A stretch of DNA of 64,000 nt from Albimonas marina. Lineage in GTDB: Bacteria > Pseudomonadota > Alphaproteobacteria > Rhodobacterales > Rhodobacteraceae. The notes beneath the pieces were generated by a model. That model was not told where the DNA came from, searched no databases, and saw only the letters and a program-made list of their open reading frames with translations. Positions 33,012 through 41,358 of the stretch are shown here, piece after piece. The stretch is from the NCBI RefSeq assembly GCF_029223255.1, contig NZ_JARHUC010000009.1, positions 186,001 through 250,000 of the forward strand, given 5' to 3'. The number at the start of each line of letters is the position of its first letter. Position 1 is the stretch's first letter. The position numbers and the translations under genes were made by a program.

Positions 33012-34102
33012 GGGCGGTCTCCTGCGAAGACGGCGGCGAACCGGTCCGTCATGGCGTCGGGCGGGATCTGGTCGAGCCGGTCGAGCTGCGCCCAGACCGT
33101 GGGCAGGCTGGCGTTGAGCCGCGCCCGGTGATCGGGCAGCAGGCGCGCGCGCCAGGCGGGGATCGCGACGCGCAGCACGATGCGGGTCATCACCGCCGCC
33201 TGCAGGAGCGAGAGCTCGAGCGTCGAGAGCGTCCGGTGCTCGGCATAGCCCTCCAGGAACTCGCAGGCCGCGGGGACGGGGTCGTCGAGCGCCTCCATCT
33301 GGTAGCAGACGGCCACCGCGACGTCGAACAGCGCCGGGGCGCGGACGATGTCGCCGAAGTCGATGATGCCGGTCACCCGGTCCAGGTCGGTCGCGTGGAT
33401 CAGGATGTTGTTGGGGTTGAAGTCGTTGTGGATCGCCTGGGCCGGAAGCTCGGGCAGGCGGGGCAGGATCGTCGCCTCGTGGTCGTCCAGGATGCGGGCG
33501 AGGCGCGCGCGCCGGGCCGGGTCCTCGACCGCGTCGAGCTTGCCGCGCAGGCCGCAGGCGTGGGTCATGTCCCAGGCGATGGGGTGGAGGAGGGCGGGGT
33601 CCTCGAACCCCTCCAGCGCCGTCTGCATCCGCCCCATCAGCCGGCCGATTTCGCGCCGCTGGGCGGGCGAGCGGGGGCGGCCGCGCTGCGAGACGCCCTC
33701 GAGGAAGCTGACCATGCGCACGGTGCGCTCGCCCCCCGCCTCGACCTCGATGCGCCGGTCGGGGGCGCCGTCGCGCGTGCGGATCACGCGCTGCACGGGG
33801 ATGCCGGGATCGGCGGCCTCGAGGTGCATCAGCGCGCGGGCGTGCATGGCGGTGACGCTCGGGTCCTCGGCGGGGCTGAGGATCTTCAGCAGCCGCGCGG
33901 TCCCGTCGGGCAGGGTCAGGCGGTAGTTGCTGTCCTTCTCGCCCCACAGCCACTCGGCCCGGCCGCAGAGGCCGTAGACCTCGCGCGCGATCCGCTCCGC
34001 CTCGGCGGGGCCGACGGCGGCGGCGTCGGAGGTCAGCTCCGTCCCCACGGCCGGGGCCTCGGGGGCCTGCCTGCGCCGGGGGGCGCCGGTCTGCGCGGCC
34101 AT
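33008..34102 (-). CDS. APH-family small-molecule kinase (hydroxylysine kinase-like)
   Basis: 364 residues. Kinase motifs: the nucleotide loop region WGEKDSNYRL with LLKIL carrying the ATP lysine (about 71-75), the catalytic H-N-D-F-N-P-N-N at 225-232 (D227) and the metal-binding IIDFGD at 246-251 (D248). It belongs to the choline/aminoglycoside/homoserine kinase superfamily. Coupling by ATGA to a GKPMGNG-type phospholyase mirrors the vertebrate hydroxylysine kinase/phospholyase pair, suggesting phosphorylation of an amino alcohol. A disordered ~25-residue N-terminus is present. Homoserine or choline as substrate cannot be excluded. Confidence 0.75.
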   Translation of the reverse strand: MAAQTGAPRRRQAPEAPAVGTELTSDAAAVGPAEAERIAREVYGLCGRAEWLWGEKDSNYRLTLPDGTARLLKILSPAEDPSVTAMHARALMHLEAADPGIPVQRVIRTRDGAPDRRIEVEAGGERTVRMVSFLEGVSQRGRPRSPAQRREIGRLMGRMQTALEGFEDPALLHPIAWDMTHACGLRGKLDAVEDPARRARLARILDDHEATILPRLPELPAQAIHNDFNPNNILIHATDLDRVTGIIDFGDIVRAPALFDVAVAVCYQMEALDDPVPAACEFLEGYAEHRTLSTLELSLLQAAVMTRIVLRVAIPAWRARLLPDHRARLNASLPTVWAQLDRLDQIPPDAMTDRFAAVFAGDRP

Positions 34103-34142
34103 GGCGGTCTCCTGTCGTCGGGCGCGGTCCTGCGGGGAGGGG

Positions 34143-34170
34143 GCGCGCAGCGAGGGGCCTCGCTGCGCGC
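34143..34170 (-). terminator. 13-bp stem-loop between aminotransferase and kinase genes
   Basis: 34143-34155 pairs perfectly with 34158-34170 around two bases. In the 98-bp gap between the two minus-strand genes, it may end the upstream aminotransferase transcript or tune read-through into the kinase. Confidence 0.55.
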
Positions 34171-34200
34171 GGTCTCTCGGGGCTCGGGGCCCGGCCGCGC

Positions 34201-35553
34201 TCAGGCGCGCTGGGCCGCGACCGCGTCGAGCGCGCGGCCGATGGAGTCGAACATCGCGTCGATCTCGGCCTCGGTGATGATCAGCGGCGGGCAGAAGCAC
34301 AGGGCCTCGGCCACGTTGCGCGCGATCACGCCCTCGGCCTGGGCGGCGGCGGCGAGCGCCGCGGCCGCGGCGCCGGGGGCGGCGCCCTCCCAGGGCTTCA
34401 TCTCCAGCGCGCCGATCAGGCCCACGCCGCGCGACGAGGCCGCCATCGGGTGCGTGGCGAGGTCCGCCAGCCGGCCCAGGAACTTCGGCGACAGCGCGGC
34501 CGCGTGATCGACCAGCCCCCGCTCCTCGATGATCTTGAGGTTCTCGAGGCCCACGGCGGTCGCCACCGGGTGGCCCGAGGCGGTGAAGCCGTGGCCCAGG
34601 ATGCCCAGGCGCGCGGATTCGTCGGCGATGGGCTGGAAGAAGTTGTCGTTCATCACGATCGCGGACAGCGGCATGTAGGACGACGAGATCTGCTTCGACA
34701 GCACCATCACGTCCGGGGTGATCCCGTAGGTCTCGCAGGCGAACATCTTGCCGGTGCGCCCGAAGCCGCAGATCACCTCGTCGGCGACGAGCAGGATGTC
34801 ATGCTTGCGCAGGATCTTCTGCACGCCCTCCCAGTAGCCGGCCGGGGGCGTCAGCACGCCGCCCGCGCCCATCACCGGCTCGCCCCACATGGCGGCGATG
34901 GTCTCGGGGCCCTCGGCCTCGATCAGGGTCTCGAGGTCGTTCAGCATCCGCGCGGTGAACTCCGCCTCCGTCTCCCCGGCCTCGCCGAAGTGGACGTAGG
35001 AGGGGCAGGAGGTGTGGATCATCCGGTCGAGCGGCAGGTCGAAGCTCTTGTGGTTCGCCGGAAGGCCGGTGATCGAGGCGGCCGCGATGGTCACCCCGTG
35101 GTAGCCCTTGATGCGCCCGATGATCTTCTTCTTCTCGGGCTTGCCCAGCGAGTTCGAGCGATACCACACCAGCTTCGCCGCCAGGTCGTTCGCCTCCGAG
35201 CCCGAGGAGGTGAAGTGCACCTTCGACATCGGGCAGGGCGCCATCTGGATCAGCTTTTCGGCGAGCTCGATCGAGGGGCCGTGCGTCTTGTAGGAGAAGG
35301 TGTGGTAGTAGGGCAGCTTGCGCATCTGCTCGGTCGCGACCTTCACCAGCCGCTCCTCGCCGAAGCCCAGCGCCACCGACCACAGGCCGGCCATCGCCTC
35401 GATGTAGCGGTTGCCCTCGCCGTCGACGACGTAGACGCCCTCGCCCGACTCGATCAGCAGGCCGCCCTCGCGCTCGTAGCGGCGCAGGTCGACGTTGGGG
35501 TGCATCTGGTAGGCGATGTCCCGGGCTTCCATGGAGTTGGGCATGACGTTCAT
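34201..35553 (-). CDS. Class III aminotransferase (putrescine/GABA/taurine-pyruvate type)
   Basis: 450 residues from ATG 35553 (MNVMP; a second ATG lies 9 bases in). Fold-type I landmarks: VDGEGNRYIEAMAGLWSVALGFG, then SGSEANDLAAKL for the phosphate loop, LLVADEVICGFGRTGKMF with the PLP aspartate, and LSKQISSSYMPLSA with the Schiff-base lysine. This pattern fits omega-amino acid:pyruvate aminotransferases acting on putrescine, GABA, beta-alanine or taurine. It is upstream of the kinase/phospholyase pair on the same strand, and near a polyamine-type transporter, which favours a polyamine or omega-amino acid substrate. Confidence 0.9.
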   Translation of the reverse strand: MNVMPNSMEARDIAYQMHPNVDLRRYEREGGLLIESGEGVYVVDGEGNRYIEAMAGLWSVALGFGEERLVKVATEQMRKLPYYHTFSYKTHGPSIELAEKLIQMAPCPMSKVHFTSSGSEANDLAAKLVWYRSNSLGKPEKKKIIGRIKGYHGVTIAAASITGLPANHKSFDLPLDRMIHTSCPSYVHFGEAGETEAEFTARMLNDLETLIEAEGPETIAAMWGEPVMGAGGVLTPPAGYWEGVQKILRKHDILLVADEVICGFGRTGKMFACETYGITPDVMVLSKQISSSYMPLSAIVMNDNFFQPIADESARLGILGHGFTASGHPVATAVGLENLKIIEERGLVDHAAALSPKFLGRLADLATHPMAASSRGVGLIGALEMKPWEGAAPGAAAAALAAAAQAEGVIARNVAEALCFCPPLIITEAEIDAMFDSIGRALDAVAAQRA

Positions 35554-36057
35554 CGAGGGCTCGCTCCGCTTGAGAGAATGAGGGGGAGGCCATGCGGGCG
35601 CATGGCCGGGCGCTCCGGGCCGTTCGGGCTGGGATGCGCGGCGTGAGGGGTGCGCGCGACGCCGCCGGGACCCGCGGCGTCGCCCGGCCCGATCGCGCGC
35701 GCGTCCGCCGCCGTCGCCCGAGGGGCGCGCGGAAGATCGGTCGAGATCGGAAGCGGGCGTCGCAAGTCGGTCCCCTGCGGAGCGGCGTGGCGGTCGGGTC
35801 GGGGCGGAGGCCGGGCGGAATCGCCTGCCGTCGCCGGACCGATGTGTCGATATATCGGTATATCGATCCACCACGCCGCCGCCCCCGCCGTCAAGCCTCG
35901 CGCCCCGGCTTGGGGAAAGAATTTTTCCTCGGGCGCCGTCGCGCCGGGGCTCAGGCCGCGACCGGATGCCCGGCTGACGCGCCCGCCTTCGCTGCGACAG
36001 GCTGATCGAAGGGGGCGGAACGCCGGCCCTGCCGACTGGGCGGAGGGGGAAAGAACC
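35554..36057. other. 504-bp intergenic region between divergent genes
   Basis: No coding region is supported. It separates the aminotransferase (minus) from the SDR gene (plus), so it must hold both promoters. It contains a strikingly AT-rich palindrome at 35847-35866 and an AAAGAATTTTTCCTC stretch near 35919-35935; the rest is GC-rich without clear motifs. Confidence 0.6.
35847..35866. promoter_or_regulatory. AT-rich palindrome TCGATATA-N4-TATATCGA
   Basis: Two 8-bp arms pair perfectly around TCGG. In DNA this GC-rich such a block is unusual and looks like an operator or a promoter core. It lies 294 bp upstream of the aminotransferase start and 192 bp upstream of the SDR start. The nearby GntR regulator (30844-31590) is a possible ligand. 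Confidence 0.5.
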
Positions 36058-36834
<777 letters not shown>

Positions 36835-36846
36835 GGGCCCCGGCCC

Positions 36847-37749
36847 TCACACCGGCTTCGTCCGCGTCGCGTAGGTCTCGAAGAAGTCCGAGAAGGCGGC
36901 GACCCGGCGGGGCAGGCGCTCGTAAGGGGGGTAATGGAGGGTGAGCCAGAGCTGCGGCGCGCTCCACTCCGGCAGGATCTCCTCCAGCGTTCCGTCGCGC
37001 AGCTGATCCTCGACGATGAAGCGGGGCAGGAGGGCGACGCCCTCGCCCCGGGCCGCGAGCTCGGCGATCAGCTCGCCGTTGTTGGCCGCGACCGGCGTGC
37101 CGGCGGTGGCGCGCATCCGGCGGGGGCCGTGGGTCAGCTCCCAGACCTCGGGGCCCGCCTCGGCGCCGTAGCCCAGCAGCGCCCGCCCCGCCAGGTCGCC
37201 CGGATCCCGCGGCCGCCCCTCCCGCGCCAGAAGCCCGGGCGAGGCGACCAGGCAGCGGCGCACCGGGCAGATCCGCCGCCAGATCGTCAGCTTGTCCGAG
37301 GGCGGGCCCGAGATGCGGATGGCGAGGTCCGCCGGCTCGCTCATCACGTCGATCAGCCGGTCGGTCAGCGTCACCGCGAAGGCGACGCCGGGATGCTCTT
37401 CGCGGAAGGCGGCGATGGCCTGGGGCAGCAGCAGGCGGCCCAGCGACAGCGGCGCGTTGATCCGCAGCCGTCCCGACAGGGCGCCCGCCTCGGCCCGCAG
37501 GTCCTGGGCGGCGGCCTCGATCCCCTCGACCAGCGGGCGGACGCGGGCGGCGTAGGCGGCGCCCGCGGCGGTGAGCGAGACCTGGCGGGTGGTGCGCAGC
37601 AGAAGCTGCACGCCCAGCTTCGCCTCCAGCGCGCCCACGGCGCGGGTCACGGCGGGCGGGCTGACGTTCAGGCGGCGGGCGGCGGCGGCGAAGCTCTCCT
37701 GCTCGGCCACTTCCAGGAACATGCGGATGGTCTCGAGGTCGCCGGGCAC
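36847..37749 (-). CDS. LysR-family transcriptional regulator
   Basis: 300 residues. N-terminal wHTH with MFLEVAEQESFAAAARRLNVSPPAVTRAVGALE, then LLRTTRQVSLTAAG, typical of the CrgA/DsdC-like LysR subgroup. The effector domain includes SGRLRINAPLSLGRLLL and WRRICPVRRCLVASPG; a cysteine in that last segment could sense electrophiles. It is divergent from the ring-cleaving dioxygenase/esterase/pirin genes (128-bp spacer), which it probably controls. Confidence 0.9.
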   Translation of the reverse strand: MPGDLETIRMFLEVAEQESFAAAARRLNVSPPAVTRAVGALEAKLGVQLLLRTTRQVSLTAAGAAYAARVRPLVEGIEAAAQDLRAEAGALSGRLRINAPLSLGRLLLPQAIAAFREEHPGVAFAVTLTDRLIDVMSEPADLAIRISGPPSDKLTIWRRICPVRRCLVASPGLLAREGRPRDPGDLAGRALLGYGAEAGPEVWELTHGPRRMRATAGTPVAANNGELIAELAARGEGVALLPRFIVEDQLRDGTLEEILPEWSAPQLWLTLHYPPYERLPRRVAAFSDFFETYATRTKPV

Positions 37750-37877
37750 GGGATTGTTCCGAAAATCGCAAGGGTGTCGGTCGAATTATTCCCATTATCG
37801 AAGCCCACGTCATCCCCCATCTTGGTTCCAACGGAAACGGACCGGGGCCCCCGGCCCCCCAACCCGAGGATGACGCG

Positions 37878-38804
37878 ATGAAGATCAACGGTCTGCACCA
37901 TGTGACGGCGCTCGCTTCGGGCGCGCGGTCCAACAACGCCTTCTACACCCAGGCCCTCGGGCTGCGGCGGGTGAAGAAGACGGTCAACTTCGATGCCCCC
38001 GACACCTATCACCTCTACTACGGGGACGAGCGCGGGCGCCCCGGCACCGCCATCACCTACTTCCCCTTCGCCGGCATCGGCCAGGGCGGCAAGGGGACCG
38101 GCGCGGCCTCGGAGGTCGCCTATTCGATCCCCGTCGGCGCCTCCGGCTGGTGGGCCGAGCGGCTGACGACGCTGGAGATCCCCCACGCCCGCCGCGAGGG
38201 GCCCTTCGGGGAGACCGGCCTCGACGTGACCGGCCCCGACGGCGAGGCGATCGCGCTGGTCGAGGTCGCGGACGACGCCCGCGAGGGCTGGACCGGCGGC
38301 GGGGTCGACGCGGCCCACGCGATCCGCGGCTTCCGGGGCGTGACCCTGCGCCTGCGGGAGACGGCGCCCACCCAGGCGATCCTGGAGGCGATGGGCTACG
38401 CGGTCGAGGCCGTGGACGGCGCCCGCACCCGGCTGAAGATCGCCGGGGGCAACGGCGCCGACCTCGTCGACCTGGTCGCCGCCCCGAACGAGCCGCGCGC
38501 GGCCGAGGGCGCCGGCTCGGTCCACCACGTCGCCTTCTCGGTCTCCGACCGGGCGGCGCAGGACGAGGCGCGCCGGGCGCTGACCGAGGCCGGCGCGCAG
38601 ATCACGCCGCCGATCGACCGGGACTATTTCTGGGCGATCTACTTCCGCACCCCCGGCGGGGTGCTGTTCGAGATCGCCACCGACGAACCCGGCTTCGACC
38701 GGGACGAGGCGCCCGAGGCGCTGGGCACGGCCCTGAAGCTGCCGCGCCAGCACGAGCGTCTGCGCACGCGGATCGAGGAGATCCTCGAGCCCATCGACGC
38801 CTGA
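37878..38804 (+). CDS. VOC-superfamily ring-cleaving dioxygenase (MhqO/PcpA-like)
   Basis: 308 residues with two glyoxalase-type repeats. Predicted metal ligands are the N-terminal GLHHVT histidine, VHHVAF in the second repeat (about 216-221) and the glutamate in VLFEIATDE (about 265). MKINGLHHVTALA and the HLYYGDERGRPGTAITYFPF segment are characteristic of the MhqO/MhqA group, which cleave or bind hydroquinones. It is the first of four co-directional genes with an esterase and two pirins, as in quinone-resistance clusters. Activity on hydroquinones is inferred from family and neighbourhood. Confidence 0.87.
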   Translation: MKINGLHHVTALASGARSNNAFYTQALGLRRVKKTVNFDAPDTYHLYYGDERGRPGTAITYFPFAGIGQGGKGTGAASEVAYSIPVGASGWWAERLTTLEIPHARREGPFGETGLDVTGPDGEAIALVEVADDAREGWTGGGVDAAHAIRGFRGVTLRLRETAPTQAILEAMGYAVEAVDGARTRLKIAGGNGADLVDLVAAPNEPRAAEGAGSVHHVAFSVSDRAAQDEARRALTEAGAQITPPIDRDYFWAIYFRTPGGVLFEIATDEPGFDRDEAPEALGTALKLPRQHERLRTRIEEILEPIDA

Positions 38805-38810
38805 TCCCGC

Positions 38811-38836
38811 CGGAGGGGGGCCTCGCCCCCCCTCCG
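38811..38836 (+). terminator. Hairpin between dioxygenase and esterase genes
   Basis: CGGAGGGGGG (38811-38820) pairs with CCCCCCTCCG (38827-38836), loop six bases, directly after the dioxygenase stop. Could be a partial terminator or mRNA-stability element within the cluster. Confidence 0.5.
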
Positions 38837-38862
38837 CCCCTGAAGCAGAGGAGAGCCGAGCC

Positions 38863-39516
38863 ATGACCCGCACCGCCCCCGATCTCGCCGGCGCCGAGCG
38901 CATCGGCCCCCTCGACGGCCGCATCGCCCTGGTGCGTCCGCCCAGGCGCCCCGGCGCGCCGCTGGTCTTCGCCTTCCACGGCACCGGCGGGGACGAGACC
39001 CAGTTCGCGGAGCTGCTCCCCCGCCTTCTGCCCGAGGCCGGGGTGATCGCGCCGCGGGGCGACGTCTCCGAGCACGGGGCCGCCCGCTTCTTCCGCCGCA
39101 AGGCGGAGGGCGTCTACGACATGGAGGACCTCGCCGCCCGGCGCGACGCGCTGGCCGACTGGGTGGCGGCGCGGATCGCCGAGCATCCGGGCTCGCCGGC
39201 CTGGGGCCTGGGCTATTCCAACGGCGCCAACATCCTGGCGGCCATGGCCTTCACGCGTCCGACGCTGTTCGCGCGGCTGGCTCTGCTGCACCCGCTGATC
39301 CCGTGGACGCCCGAGCCCCAGCCGGGGCTCGCCGCCGCCCGGGTCCTGGTCGCGGGCGGAGAGCGCGACCCGATCGCGCCCGTCGCCGGCACGCGGGCGC
39401 TGGCGGAGTGGTTCCGCGCCCAGGGGGCGCGGACCCGCCTCGCCCTGCATCCGGGCGGACACGAGGTCCGGCCGGAGGAGCTGACCGCCCTCGCCGAACT
39501 GTTCGGCGAGCCCTGA
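38863..39516 (+). CDS. Carboxylesterase/phospholipase-type alpha/beta hydrolase (MhqD-like)
   Basis: 217 residues. Nucleophile S119 lies in GYSNGA, with D169 in GGERDP and H200 in PGGHE completing the triad; the oxyanion loop is FHGTGGDE (38-45). Length and motif order match the YodD/MhqD group of small esterases. It sits between the dioxygenase and pirin genes, preceded by an AGAGGAG ribosome site, as in mhqO-mhqD pairs of Gram-positive bacteria, where it is associated with resistance to quinones. Confidence 0.87.
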   Translation: MTRTAPDLAGAERIGPLDGRIALVRPPRRPGAPLVFAFHGTGGDETQFAELLPRLLPEAGVIAPRGDVSEHGAARFFRRKAEGVYDMEDLAARRDALADWVAARIAEHPGSPAWGLGYSNGANILAAMAFTRPTLFARLALLHPLIPWTPEPQPGLAAARVLVAGGERDPIAPVAGTRALAEWFRAQGARTRLALHPGGHEVRPEELTALAELFGEP

Positions 39517-39541
39517 CCCCAGGGACGAAAGGAGACGCGCG

Positions 39542-40231
39542 ATGACCCACCTGATCCATGAGAGCATGAACCGCGGCCGCAGCCGTCTGGGCTGGGTCGA
39601 CGCGTTCCACAGCTTCTCCTTCGGCGGCTTCCACGACCCCGAGCGCATGGGCCACGGCCGCCTGCGGGTGCTGAACGAGGACCGCATCGCCCCCGGCGCG
39701 GGCTTCGCCCCGCACGACCATGCCGACGTCGACGTGATGACCGTGGTCCTCAAGGGCCGCGTGCGCCACGAGGACGACCGCGGCCATGTCGAGGAGATCG
39801 GCGCCGGCGAGGTGCAGCTGATGCGCGCGGGCTCGGGCATCCGGCATTCGGAGTCGAACCCCTCGCCCGACGAGGCGGCGCAGCTCCTGCAGATCTGGCT
39901 GATCCCGCGCCTGCGGGGCGGCGACCCCGCCTACGCCCGCGCGCGCCTGCCGGAGGGGGAGGGGCCGCACCTTCTCGCCTCCGGCGACGGCACGGGCCTG
40001 CTGACGCTGGGCTCCGACGTCCGCGTCTGGTGGGGCCGGCCGACGGAGGGGACGGCGAGCCGCTTCGACCTCGCCCCCGGCCGCAAGGGCTTCGTGCAGC
40101 TGGTCGAGGGTTTCGGCACGATGGAGGGCGAGCGGCTGGTGGCCGGCGACGGCCTCCAGGTCGAAGAGGCGCCGCCCGAGCTCGTCTGGGCCTCCGACGG
40201 GGCCTACCTGTTCTTCGACCTTCCCGCCTGA
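39542..40231 (+). CDS. Pirin-like bicupin (YhaK/quercetinase-type)
   Basis: 229 residues. The cupin metal site is H58 and H60 (PHDHADVDV) with H102 and E104 (GIRHSESN). N-terminal FGGFHDPERMGHGRLRVLNED is the conserved pirin opening. Homologues have quercetin 2,3-dioxygenase activity or act as redox-sensitive regulators. Third gene of the dioxygenase cluster, with a good ribosome site (AAAGGAGA). Confidence 0.88.
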   Translation: MTHLIHESMNRGRSRLGWVDAFHSFSFGGFHDPERMGHGRLRVLNEDRIAPGAGFAPHDHADVDVMTVVLKGRVRHEDDRGHVEEIGAGEVQLMRAGSGIRHSESNPSPDEAAQLLQIWLIPRLRGGDPAYARARLPEGEGPHLLASGDGTGLLTLGSDVRVWWGRPTEGTASRFDLAPGRKGFVQLVEGFGTMEGERLVAGDGLQVEEAPPELVWASDGAYLFFDLPA

Positions 40232-40293
40232 CCGCCCCGGGCGGCGCGGCCCCGCCGCGCCCCCACCTCGCCCCCCACCGGAAAGGACATGCC

Positions 40294-41244
40294 ATGAGCT
40301 GGAACCCCACCCAGTCCCCCGACTGCCCCGCGGCCGGCGGGCTCGACGCGATCGAGACGCTGATCGTCCCCCGCGCCCGCGACCTGGGCGGGTTCGAGGT
40401 GCGCCGCGCGCTGCCCGCGCCCCGGCGGCAGATGGTCGGCCCCTTCATCTTCTTCGACCAGATGGGCCCGGCCGAGTTCCTGACCGGCGGCGGCATCGAC
40501 GTGCGCCCGCACCCGCACACCGGCCTCGCCACCGTCACCTACCTCTACAAGGGGGAATTCCATCACCGCGACAGCACGGGCGCCGACCAGATGGTCTATC
40601 CCGGCGAGGTGAACTGGATGATCGCGGGGCAGGGCGTGACCCATTCCGAGCGCACCTCGGAGGAGATGCGCCGCAAGCCCGGCTCGCTGTTCGGCATCCA
40701 GACCTGGGTGGCGCTGCCCGACGAGGCCGAGGACGTGGACGCCGCCTTCGAGCACCACGGCAAGGAGGCGCTGCCCTTCCTCGAGGACGGCGGCGTCTCG
40801 ACCCGGCTGATCCTGGGCCATGCCTGGGGCGCGAAGGCCCCGGTGAAGACCTTCACCGAGACCTTCTACGCCGACGTGGCGCTGGCGCCGAACGCCTCCC
40901 TCCCGCTGCCCGACGACCACGAGGACCGCGGCGTCTACATCGTCGAGGGCGCGGTGGAGATCGCGGGCGAGCGGTTCGAGGCCGGCCGAATGATGGTCTT
41001 CCGCCCCGGCGACCGCATCACCCTGAAGGCGGGCGAGCAGGGCGCGCGGCTGATGGCGTTGGGCGGCGAGACGCTGAACGGGCCGCGCTACATCTCGTGG
41101 AACTTCGTCGCCTCCTCGCCCGAGCGCATCGAGGAGGCCAAGCGCGCCTGGGCGCAGGGCGACTTCGCCCACGGCCGCTTCGCCCTGCCGCCGGGCGACA
41201 CGTCGGAGTTCATCCCGCTGCCCGACGCGCTGAAGCCCGCCTGA
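40294..41244 (+). CDS. Pirin family protein
   Basis: 316 residues, longer than the preceding pirin because the C-terminal cupin and tail are complete. Metal ligands H73, H75 (RPHPHTGL), H117 and E119 (THSERT) are present. GPFIFFDQMGPAEF is the classical pirin opening. Only the N-terminal cupin keeps the ligands. The pair of different pirins in one cluster suggests non-redundant roles. The message ends in a 9-bp stem-loop. Confidence 0.9.
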   Translation: MSWNPTQSPDCPAAGGLDAIETLIVPRARDLGGFEVRRALPAPRRQMVGPFIFFDQMGPAEFLTGGGIDVRPHPHTGLATVTYLYKGEFHHRDSTGADQMVYPGEVNWMIAGQGVTHSERTSEEMRRKPGSLFGIQTWVALPDEAEDVDAAFEHHGKEALPFLEDGGVSTRLILGHAWGAKAPVKTFTETFYADVALAPNASLPLPDDHEDRGVYIVEGAVEIAGERFEAGRMMVFRPGDRITLKAGEQGARLMALGGETLNGPRYISWNFVASSPERIEEAKRAWAQGDFAHGRFALPPGDTSEFIPLPDALKPA

Positions 41245-41253
41245 GGCGACCTT

Positions 41254-41276
41254 CCCTGTCCCAGGGCGGGACAGGG
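41254..41276 (+). terminator. Terminator hairpin after the pirin gene
   Basis: CCCTGTCCC (41254-41262) and GGGACAGGG (41268-41276) form a 9-bp perfect stem with a five-base loop, ten bases after the stop codon. It ends the dioxygenase-esterase-pirin transcript. Confidence 0.65.
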
Positions 41277-41358
41277 CGGGCCGAGGCGCCTGAGGCATTT
41301 CGTCCCTGTCGTCGCGGCGGGGGCGAAATCGAACTGTTTCAATGACCTCGCTTGGGCG

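Noticed and set aside
37750-37877. A LysR-type T-N11-A inverted repeat around AATTATTCCCATTAT
   Set aside because: The arms do not pair well (mostly a direct ATTAT repeat), so an operator call here would be a guess.
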